The notes under the pieces were generated by a model. The model saw nothing but the letters and a program-made list of their open reading frames with translations, was not told the DNA's origin and did not search any database. From positions 518 to 11,985 of the forward strand of contig DOJA01000082.1 of assembly GCA_003511945.1 (NCBI GenBank): a stretch of 11,468 bases of DNA, given 5' to 3'. Below, piece after piece: positions 1 to 6,359 of the stretch; positions within the stretch are counted from its first letter, which is position 1, and every line of letters begins with the position of its first letter. Source of the DNA: Phycisphaerales bacterium. GTDB lineage: Bacteria; Planctomycetota; Phycisphaerae; Phycisphaerales; UBA1924. The translations under genes and the position numbers were made by a program.

Positions 1-246
1 ATCGTGCGTATTCACAAAGAAAACCACTACGGCATCCTGAGCAGCACACGGGGCATGATCATAGCTCCCACCTACAACGAGATCATTAACCTGGGAACGG
101 AGGACATACCCTTCTATTTTGCGGAGAAGCATGTTGAAGAAGCTGATATCTTTGTAGTGCTCTACTTTAACAAAGATGGTACGCAGGTGAAAAGGGAGAT
201 TTACGAAGCGGATGAATACGAGCGGATATACTGCAGGAACAATTAA
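1..246 (+). CDS. C-terminal fragment of a WG-repeat-like protein (partial at window start)
   Basis: The frame is open from the first base to a TAA at 244-246, so this is the tail of a longer gene; the GTG at 4 is only an internal candidate start. The roughly 81 visible residues contain GMIIAPTYNEI, which resembles the 'G.IIPP.YD.I' core of WG (KWG) beta-repeats, followed by the acidic and aromatic tail EIYEADEYERIYC. Repeat proteins of this kind are common in Bacteroidota, usually as binding or structural modules with no defined enzymatic role. By my count 1-240 is about 48% G+C against about 67% at 301-480, and its codons (tttgtagtgc, ctactttaac) are unlike those downstream. It converges on the SDR fragment and overlaps that open frame by 4 bases. 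It probably does not belong to the organism that carries the rest of the window. The family call is tentative because no canonical W-G pair is present in the visible part. Confidence 0.5.
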   Translation: MVRIHKENHYGILSSTRGMIIAPTYNEIINLGTEDIPFYFAEKHVEEADIFVVLYFNKDGTQVKREIYEADEYERIYCRNN

Positions 247-701
247 CAGTTCCTTATTGTACGATTAAATTTGGCTGCTGCGGCCCCACCCCCACCAACC
301 CCACTCGCCAGCATCGCCGGGATCTGGTGCTTCATGCTCAGCAGGACGCCCAGCACATTGATGTCAAACACATGGCGGAAGTTCTCGACCGTCTGCTGCG
401 CCACCGGGACCGGCACGGCCCCCTCGACGCCAGCGTTGTTGAAGGCGTAGTCCAGCCGCCCGAACGCGCGGACGGTCTCCGCCACAGTGCGCTGGGCGTC
501 CGCTTCGCTGGCGGCGTCGGCCCGGATGAAAATCGCCTTGGCGCCCGCCGACTTGAGCCGCTCGACCGCGGCCTTGCCCTCCGGCTCGCGCCGCCCGGTG
601 ATCGCCACCGCCGCCCCGCGCTTGGCGAACGCCAGCGCCGTCGCAAGCCCGATCCCCGCGTTCCCCCCGGTCACCAGCGCCACCTTGCCCTGCATGTCCA
701 T
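243..701 (-). pseudogene. Short-chain dehydrogenase/reductase (SDR), 3'-truncated
   Basis: This is the N-terminal half of a classical SDR, an NAD(P)H-dependent oxidoreductase with a Rossmann fold. The cofactor glycine motif TGGNAGIG is at residues 11-18 and the structural NNAG motif at 88-91. The helix reading FDINVLGVLLSMKHQIPAML at 112-131 is typical of the family. After LASG (131-134) homology stops and the frame continues as GVGGGGAAAAKF..., ending at 152 residues, whereas family members run about 250. The catalytic Ser and the YxxxK pair, expected near 140-160, are absent, so this product cannot be a working SDR. The ATG at 701 is supported by GGAGG nine bases upstream. The substrate cannot be inferred. 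The truncation falls at the same place as the drop in G+C, so either a rearrangement or an assembly chimera broke the gene. Confidence 0.85.
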
Positions 702-710
702 GAGCGAGCC

Positions 711-715
711 CCTCC
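711..715 (-). promoter_or_regulatory. Shine-Dalgarno of the SDR gene
   Basis: The minus strand reads GGAGG here, nine bases before the ATG at 701. It fixes that start over the in-frame ATG two codons later. Confidence 0.6.
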
Positions 716-845
716 AGAACCAGTGAAAGTGTCATGGGTGTGCGAAAGCCGATCATAATCGCAGGCCGGGGCCCCCGATCGGACATCGGCTCGGGATTTC
801 CCTTGTCTTGGACGGAACAGCGTGGGAGACTGCCCCGTAGAGGCC

Positions 846-859
846 GGGGCGAACGCCCC
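846..859 (+). promoter_or_regulatory. Small GC hairpin in the protease leader
   Basis: GGGGCG-AA-CGCCCC is a perfect six-base inverted repeat ending 11 bases before the protease Shine-Dalgarno. It lies in the 181-base spacer (702-882) between the divergent SDR and protease genes. That spacer holds no other gene and no promoter I would defend. The hairpin could shape the protease 5' UTR, but inverted repeats this short are expected by chance at this G+C. Confidence 0.25.
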
Positions 860-870
860 CTCCTTCACTC

Positions 871-875
871 GGGAG
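871..875 (+). promoter_or_regulatory. Shine-Dalgarno of the metalloprotease gene
   Basis: GGGAG lies seven bases before the ATG at 883. This supports that start, which also gives a complete signal peptide. Confidence 0.6.
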
Positions 876-882
876 CCAACCC

Positions 883-2871
883 ATGCGAACGCCGGCCCTC
901 AAGTCGCTCGTTCTGGCCGCTGCGTGCGTGATCGGCTTCACAGCGCCGGCGCTCGCCCAGCCCTTCATCGTCAAGGATGACGGCGTCTACGCCCGGATGC
1001 CCGAACGCGTCGAGGTCGCCGCCGACGGGACGATGACCGTGGTGACTCGGGATGTCGGGCCGATCCCGGAGGGAGCGGATGCGCCGGAACTGCCGGAGCG
1101 GGTCGAGGTGTGGTCGACCCGCGCGGACGGAACGAGGTTCAGAGGGTGTGAGATCTCCGATGACGCCTCCGACACCGATCGGTGGGCCGAGTTTGTGTGG
1201 CCCGAGGGCAGCGGCTTTGTAGTCGCGCCCGGGTTCAGGATCGAAATTGACTGCCCTGTGCGGGCAGGGGTGGATACGAGGTCCACTCCCGACGAGCCGA
1301 GAATGGAGGCGAAGCGAGTACCAGATTGGACGAAATGGGTCCGGGTGCTTGCGGACTTCCCGACTCAATCGTCGACGCCAGCGCCGCCGATCGATCGCGC
1401 TGATGGGCTGTTCGACCTCGAACTCAATATCGACTCCGGAACTGTTCCCAGCGAGCACGCGGCATCGGTTCAGTTGATGTGTGAGCGATTGATCAGGAGG
1501 TTCGAGTCTTTGCTCTTCAGTAACACGACTCGGGTGAGAGTAAGTCTGCGGTTCGTGCCGGAAGCCGCCAGCGACTCACTGGCGAGAACTACGCCATCAG
1601 TCACGATTGCTCCCTATGCGAACATACGGGCCTCGCTCATTGCGTTAGCGCAGTCTCAGGCCGAACATCCAACCGAGATACTCCATTACCAGTCGCTGCC
1701 TGAGACTCCATATGCTGCCCAGATAGCCGGCGCGCTCACGGTGAGCGCGGCGCATGTCATTATTCCCGCAAGTCTGTTCGAGAGGATGGGATTGCCGCCT
1801 GGCACGACCGAGGAAGCGGCGATTACAGTGCGATCGACCTCGGCTTGGGACTACGACCCATTGGACGGGACATCCGCTGCGAAAATCGATCTGGAGAAGG
1901 TATTGACTCATGAAGTCATCCACGCGCTCGGATTTGTGTCTAGTCTCGCTGCTCAGCCCGTGGCCATTCCAAGCGTCCTTGTCTGGGACATGTTCCGCTT
2001 CAGTCAGACGGCGATCGATGGCTCACTGAGCTCCTCCGAAGTATCGCTTTCACCTCGAATGCTCGACATCCAAGTTGAATGCGTCGCAGGTCTCGATATG
2101 GAGCCGTCATCCTGGATCGCTCGACTCAGTCGGGGCGAGCTCCCCGGCGGAGATGGGGCCCAAGCTTCGCACTGGAAGAACTTAGATCTCCTGCCATCGG
2201 GATCGCCGGTCATCGGCTTGATGGACCCGTTCGAAGATAACATTCTCGTCGTGCCCGGCTACCTCTACCCCACCGACATCGCCGCCCTCGACATGATCGG
2301 CTGGAACATCGATCGCGACAACCCGCCCGACCCGCCGGGGGCCAACAACCCGGTCTCGCCGTCGGACGGATCCTCGGGCCTGAGCATCCCGGTCACGCTC
2401 CGCTGGACCCCCGCTCCCGCCGGGACCGGGACACTGACGCATGTCGTATACATCAGCAAGCGCTTCGGGTCCGATCCGCTCACCCCGTTCGATCTGGTCC
2501 ACCGCTCGGAGCCGGTCTCCGGGTCGCTCTACCCGGTGCCGCAGGGCGCGGTCCTGGCAGACGGCGCCGAGTACCGCTGGATGGTCACGGCGGTGAACGA
2601 CTACGCCTTCGTGCTCTCCGAGCCGTTCACCTTCCGCACCAAGCCCGTCTGCACTCCCAACCCAAATGCACCCGGGTTTGGATGCTGTGTCGGAAACGCG
2701 GACGGTAACAATGTGGTCGACTACGACGACATTACGGAGGTGTTCGGGAACTGGTGCGAGATGAACGGGCCGAGCTCGCCCAATCGGGCCGGCGACGCCA
2801 ACTGCGACGGGTGCGTCGACTTCGAAGACATCAGTGACATCCTCGCGAACTGGCTGGAAGGATGTCCCTGA
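883..2871 (+). CDS. Secreted zinc metalloprotease with FnIII-like domain and dockerin-like tail
   Basis: The 662-residue protein begins with a signal peptide (residues 1-26: basic MRTPALK, hydrophobic core, APALAQ cleavage region), so it should act outside the cytoplasmic membrane. The catalytic part spans roughly 170-478. HEVIHALGF at 343-351 is an HExxHxxG zinc site with H343 and H347 as ligands and E344 as the general base. It is followed by ASHW (428-431), LMDP (447-450) as a possible Met-turn, and TDIAALDMIGW (464-474), the pattern of secreted metzincin-like proteases of planctomycetes. Residues about 486-588 look like a fibronectin type III domain (VTLRWTPAPAG, YRWMVTAVNDYAF). The tail carries two calcium-loop-like stretches (605-616 and 638-649) and seven cysteines between 590 and 661, resembling a dockerin or sorting tail. 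The usual metzincin third ligand position (353) is Ser, so that ligand must lie elsewhere. The substrate is unknown. Its stop is only six bases from the convergent signalling gene. Confidence 0.82.
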   Translation: MRTPALKSLVLAAACVIGFTAPALAQPFIVKDDGVYARMPERVEVAADGTMTVVTRDVGPIPEGADAPELPERVEVWSTRADGTRFRGCEISDDASDTDRWAEFVWPEGSGFVVAPGFRIEIDCPVRAGVDTRSTPDEPRMEAKRVPDWTKWVRVLADFPTQSSTPAPPIDRADGLFDLELNIDSGTVPSEHAASVQLMCERLIRRFESLLFSNTTRVRVSLRFVPEAASDSLARTTPSVTIAPYANIRASLIALAQSQAEHPTEILHYQSLPETPYAAQIAGALTVSAAHVIIPASLFERMGLPPGTTEEAAITVRSTSAWDYDPLDGTSAAKIDLEKVLTHEVIHALGFVSSLAAQPVAIPSVLVWDMFRFSQTAIDGSLSSSEVSLSPRMLDIQVECVAGLDMEPSSWIARLSRGELPGGDGAQASHWKNLDLLPSGSPVIGLMDPFEDNILVVPGYLYPTDIAALDMIGWNIDRDNPPDPPGANNPVSPSDGSSGLSIPVTLRWTPAPAGTGTLTHVVYISKRFGSDPLTPFDLVHRSEPVSGSLYPVPQGAVLADGAEYRWMVTAVNDYAFVLSEPFTFRTKPVCTPNPNAPGFGCCVGNADGNNVVDYDDITEVFGNWCEMNGPSSPNRAGDANCDGCVDFEDISDILANWLEGCP

Positions 2872-2877
2872 GCCCGC

Positions 2878-4446
2878 TCACCCCCGCTCCGACAGCGCCT
2901 TGCGGGCCTCGTCCAGCAGTTTTTCCACCTGGAAGGGCTTGAACAGCACGCACTGGAGCCCCTCCTGGCTCGCCCGCACGATCGAGTGGTGCGGGTCGTA
3001 CCCGAACCCCGTCACCAGGATCACCGGGGCCGTGGCGCTGGCGCCCTTGGCGGCGGCGAACACCTCGTACCCCGTCTTGTCCCCGATGTTGATGTCGCTC
3101 ACGATCAGGTCGAACCCCTGGTCGGGGTCCTGGCTCACGCGCCACTGGTCCAGCAGCTTCACGGCGCTGGTCCCGTCGGCGCACTGCGTCACCTCGGCGC
3201 CGCGCTTCTCGAAGACTTCGCGCATCGTGTCGCGGATCACCGCCTCGTTGTCCACCACCAGGATCCGCTTGCGGGCCAGCAGCGGGTCCAGCTCCGCCTT
3301 GCGGATCGAGTCCTCCACCCCCAGCAGCGTCTGCGGCCCCTTCGCCACATTGCGGATCCGCCGCCGGATCTTGTCCACATCCCCAAGGATCTGGTCGACA
3401 TGGCGGGCCGCCTCGGGCGTCTGCACCTGGTCCCGCAGCGCCTCCGCCTCCGCCAGCAGGTCGTTCAGCGGCTCGGCCAGTTCCCCCTGCACCGTGCCCG
3501 TGGCCGACTGACTCGTCGTGTAGCGCTCCACCACCAGCAGGTTCAGGATGTGCAGCGACATCGCGATGTACCCGCCGAAGATCTCGGCGAAATGCCGGTC
3601 GTCCTCGCTGAAGGCGAAGGCCTCCTCGTGCTCGACATTGAACACCCCCAGCACCCGGTCAAAGAGCCGCAGGGGCACGGTCAGCGAGGAGCCGACCTTG
3701 TCCATGCCGTAGACATAGCGGGGGTCCTTGGCGACATCCGGACAGATGTACGACTTCCCCGTGGCGGCGACGAACCCGCTGATCCCGTTCCCCTCGGGGC
3801 GGGCGAACAGCTCGATCTGGCAGGCCTTCTCGGGCAGCCCGGACGACATCACCAGGTCCAGCCGCCCCGACTTCTCGTCGATCAGGCGCACATTGAAGTG
3901 CGTAAACGCGAGCAGTTCCCGCGCAGCGCTGATCACCTTGGTCTGGAGCATCCCCAGTCGTTCGGCGACATGCATCTTCTTGATCGTGTCGGGCTCGAAC
4001 CGCAGGAGTTCCTGCCCGGCGCGGTTGATCGCCAGGATCTTGCGTCGCAGCGCGTCCTGGGCGGTGACATCGGTCACGGTGGCGACGAAGCGAGGGCAGG
4101 CGTCGCTCGCGAGGTCGCCCTGGATCGGCGACACCGTGACCTGGTACGCCCTCCCGATCGAACGCACCTGGACCCGCACCGAGCGCCGCCGCCAGCGGAG
4201 TGGGTCGCCCGGCTTCCAGCCGCGTCCGCGGGAGGCCGCCCGCCGACAGGCCACCGCGACGCGCTTCTGGAGCGTGAGCGCAAAGCCCCGGAACACCCGG
4301 TTGCCCCAGACGATGCGCCCGTCCACTTCGCAGACGCAGATCCCCTGGCCCAGGGCTTCCAGAACGATGCCCGGGTCACGGTCGAGGGCGGCGGCGTCGA
4401 TCGCCGCGCCCCCGAGGTCAGCAGGGATGGAACCGCGTTCGGTCAT
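2878..4446 (-). CDS. PAS-GAF-receiver signalling protein with histidine-less DHp-like segment
   Basis: From the ATG at 4446 the protein has 522 residues; a TTG one codon upstream is less likely. There is no signal peptide or membrane segment, so it is cytoplasmic. A PAS-like domain covers about 26-129, ending in FVATVTDVTAQDALRRK. A GAF domain covers about 142-304 (NGISGFVAATGKSYICPDV; LTVPLRLFDRVLGVFNVEHEE). The stretch 308-374 resembles the DHp helices of histidine kinases (GELAEPLNDLLAEAEAL; DKIRRRIRNVAKG), but glycine 321 stands where the phospho-His should be, and no ATP-binding CA domain follows. A complete receiver domain ends the protein (393-517) with acidic pair D399/E401, phospho-acceptor D451, T479 and K503. 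It likely senses a small ligand or redox state and takes phosphate from another kinase. Output is unclear since no effector domain is present. It is divergent from the ABC operon and convergent with the protease. Confidence 0.85.
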   Translation of the reverse strand: MTERGSIPADLGGAAIDAAALDRDPGIVLEALGQGICVCEVDGRIVWGNRVFRGFALTLQKRVAVACRRAASRGRGWKPGDPLRWRRRSVRVQVRSIGRAYQVTVSPIQGDLASDACPRFVATVTDVTAQDALRRKILAINRAGQELLRFEPDTIKKMHVAERLGMLQTKVISAARELLAFTHFNVRLIDEKSGRLDLVMSSGLPEKACQIELFARPEGNGISGFVAATGKSYICPDVAKDPRYVYGMDKVGSSLTVPLRLFDRVLGVFNVEHEEAFAFSEDDRHFAEIFGGYIAMSLHILNLLVVERYTTSQSATGTVQGELAEPLNDLLAEAEALRDQVQTPEAARHVDQILGDVDKIRRRIRNVAKGPQTLLGVEDSIRKAELDPLLARKRILVVDNEAVIRDTMREVFEKRGAEVTQCADGTSAVKLLDQWRVSQDPDQGFDLIVSDINIGDKTGYEVFAAAKGASATAPVILVTGFGYDPHHSIVRASQEGLQCVLFKPFQVEKLLDEARKALSERG

Positions 4447-4533
4447 CAAGCGCGCCGCCGGAGACGCTAGCCACCGGCTTCGGAGCCGCCCTCACTCTCT
4501 CGATCCGCCACCGAAGTGTACGCTCGCCGACCG

Positions 4534-4580
4534 CACATGGATTCTGAACGCTCGGGGGCGCGGATCACCGATTCCATGTG
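4534..4580. repeat. Inverted repeat in the divergent intergenic region
   Basis: CACATGGA at 4534-4541 is matched by its exact reverse complement TCCATGTG at 4573-4580, with 31 bases between the arms. It lies between the divergent signalling gene (start 4446) and ABC operon (start 4660). It could be a split operator or a hairpin. I cannot match it to a known regulator. The remainder of this 210-base spacer holds no gene. Confidence 0.4.
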
Positions 4581-4582
4581 GC

Positions 4583-4603
4583 CCCCCGGGCCCGCGCCGG
4601 GGG
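4583..4603. promoter_or_regulatory. GC-rich hairpin upstream of the ABC operon
   Basis: CCCCCGG (4583-4589) pairs perfectly with CCGGGGG (4597-4603) around a seven-base loop. It starts two bases after the inverted repeat and ends 56 bases before the ATPase ATG. No T-tract follows, so it is not a standard intrinsic terminator. It may lie in the operon leader or mark the promoter region. Confidence 0.35.
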
Positions 4604-4659
4604 TATGAAAGCCCGAGAATGACATCGGACAGACTCCCCATCTTCCTGCGGCGGACCCC

Positions 4660-5646
4660 ATGATCCGCCTCGAACAGGTCCACCGGGCCTTCGGCGCGGT
4701 CCACGCCGTCCGCGGGATCGACCTGGACATCCCCCGGGGCCAGGTCGCGGGGATCCTCGGCCCCAACGGCGCCGGAAAGACCACCACCATCCGCATGATC
4801 ACCGGGGTCATCCCCCCATCGGGCGGGAGGGTGCTGGTGGACGGGCTGGACACCGTCTCGGACACCATCGCGGTCCGGAGGCGGATTGGCTACCTCCCCG
4901 AGTCGGCCCCGCTCTACCGGGAGATGCGGGTGGCGGACTACCTCCGGTACCGGGGACGCCTGTACGGGCTCGAGCGGCGCGCGCGGGAGCGGGCCATCGC
5001 CCGATCGCTGGACCGCTGCGGGCTGGGCGAGGTCCGCAGGCGCCGGATCGGGCACCTCTCCAAGGGCTATCGCCAGCGGGTTGGCCTGGCGAGCGTGCTG
5101 CTGCACGACCCGCCGCTGCTGATCCTCGACGAGCCCACCAACGGGCTCGACCCTGTCCAGATCGCCGAGATGCGGGCGCTGATCCGTGAACTGGCCGGCG
5201 ACCGCACGATGCTTCTCGTCTCCCACATCCTGCCCGAGGTCGAGCGCGTGTGCGACCGGATCATCCTCTTCGCCCGGGGCAGCATCCAGGCCGACGGCGA
5301 CCCCGCCGCCCTGGTGCGCGACCTGCCGGGCGCCGGGCGGTACACACTGGAAGCGCGCGGTGAGCCGCCCGGCGGGACGAGCGTCCGCGATGTGGTCCAG
5401 CGGGTCACGGGGATCGAATCGGTGGACGACGAGCCGCTCGACGACGGCTGGACCCGCGTGGTCGTCGGCTTCGCCCCCGACAGCGCCGACCGGCGCGAGG
5501 ACCTCGCCCGCGCCTGCGCCGGGGCGGGGCTGATCGTCCGTGAACTCCGCGCCCAGACGCGCTCGCTCGAGGATGTCTACCTCCGGCTGGTGGCGTACAC
5601 GGAGCCGCCCGCCCCCTCCACGACAACGCCGAGGGCCGCCTCATGA
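4660..5646 (+). CDS. ABC transporter ATP-binding protein (GldA/NatA-like)
   Basis: This 328-residue cytoplasmic ATPase should power the permease encoded next to it. All ABC motifs are present: Walker A GPNGAGKTT (34-42), the GYLPE segment at the Q-loop position (77-81), signature LSKGYRQRV (133-141), Walker B LLILDEPTNGLDP (153-165) and the H-loop histidine at 189. GYLPE in place of a plain Q-loop glutamine is usual for the ABC-2 exporter ATPases of the gliding-motility and Na+-efflux groups. A C-terminal extension after about 225 contains LRAQTRSLEDVYLRL (296-310), also typical of that branch. No convincing Shine-Dalgarno precedes the ATG, but homology begins immediately with MIRLEQVHRAFG. 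Its stop overlaps the permease start (ATGA, 4 bases), which points to translational coupling. The transported substrate cannot be read from the sequence. Confidence 0.95.
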   Translation: MIRLEQVHRAFGAVHAVRGIDLDIPRGQVAGILGPNGAGKTTTIRMITGVIPPSGGRVLVDGLDTVSDTIAVRRRIGYLPESAPLYREMRVADYLRYRGRLYGLERRARERAIARSLDRCGLGEVRRRRIGHLSKGYRQRVGLASVLLHDPPLLILDEPTNGLDPVQIAEMRALIRELAGDRTMLLVSHILPEVERVCDRIILFARGSIQADGDPAALVRDLPGAGRYTLEARGEPPGGTSVRDVVQRVTGIESVDDEPLDDGWTRVVVGFAPDSADRREDLARACAGAGLIVRELRAQTRSLEDVYLRLVAYTEPPAPSTTTPRAAS

Positions 5647-6359
5647 GCGCCACCCTGGCCATCGCGGGGCGGGAACTGGCGTCGTACTTCCGGTCGTCCG
5701 TCGGCTGGGTTGTGCTGGCGCTGTACCTGCTCTTGTCGGGCGTGTGGATCGCCCTGGGGACGCTCCGGCCCGGCGAGCCCGCGACGCTGCGCGGCTTCTT
5801 CGCGGTCTCCCAGTGGCTGCTGCTGATCGTCGCCCCGGCGGTGTCGATGCGCTTGATCGCAGAGGAAGCCCGCAGCGGCACCTTCGAGTCCCTCCGCACC
5901 GCGCCGGTCTCGGACTGGCAGGTCGTCTTCGGCAAGTACCTCGGCGCGCTCGGATTCCTCCTGTGCATGCTGGCGCCGACGCTGGCCTACGCGGGCATCC
6001 TCGAAGCGGTGGCCGACCCCGACTACGGCCCGATCGGCGCCGGCTACCTCGCGGTGGCGCTCGTCGGGATGCTCTACCTCGCTGTCGGGCTCTTCACGAG
6101 CGCCCTGACGGAGAACCAGGTCGTTTCGCTCATCGCCACGCTGTTCTTCTTCCTGCTGCTGGAGATCGCCACCACCCAGGGCGGGCGTCTGCTCGGGCCG
6201 CCCTGGGACGGCCCGCTGTTCGCCTTCAGCGTCCTGCTGCGCGTGAGCGACATGGCCAAGGGCGTCATCGACACCGCCCATGTGGCCTTCTTCATGCTCT
6301 TCTCGCTGTGGTTCCTGGTGCTGTCCGTCGTCGTGCTGGAGTTCAGGCGATGGCGCTGA
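5643..6359 (+). CDS. ABC-2 type permease (GldF-like)
   Basis: The 238-residue membrane protein has six hydrophobic segments at about 21-39, 52-72, 100-120, 131-153, 158-176 and 212-232. The motif EEARSGTFESLRTAPVSDWQVVFGKYL, at residues 74-100, is the cytoplasmic loop conserved in ABC-2 permeases that contacts the ATPase. Its length matches single-domain GldF/NosY-type permeases, so a dimer is expected to form the pore. GAGG at 5631-5634, eight bases before the ATG, supports the start. It overlaps the ATPase gene by 4 bases and the GldG-like gene by 10, placing it firmly in one operon. The direction is probably export or extracytoplasmic mechanical work, as in other ABC-2 systems; this is inference from family. 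Confidence 0.93.
   Translation: MSATLAIAGRELASYFRSSVGWVVLALYLLLSGVWIALGTLRPGEPATLRGFFAVSQWLLLIVAPAVSMRLIAEEARSGTFESLRTAPVSDWQVVFGKYLGALGFLLCMLAPTLAYAGILEAVADPDYGPIGAGYLAVALVGMLYLAVGLFTSALTENQVVSLIATLFFFLLLEIATTQGGRLLGPPWDGPLFAFSVLLRVSDMAKGVIDTAHVAFFMLFSLWFLVLSVVVLEFRRWR

Noticed and set aside
753..758. TATGAT on the minus strand, a -10-like box upstream of the SDR gene
   Set aside because: No matching -35 box about 17 bases further upstream, and promoter consensus in this group is uncertain.
2986..4470. Long plus-strand frame opposite the signalling gene
   Set aside because: Product is His/Arg/Pro-rich low-complexity sequence, typical of an antisense shadow at high G+C. The minus-strand protein has clear PAS, GAF and receiver motifs.
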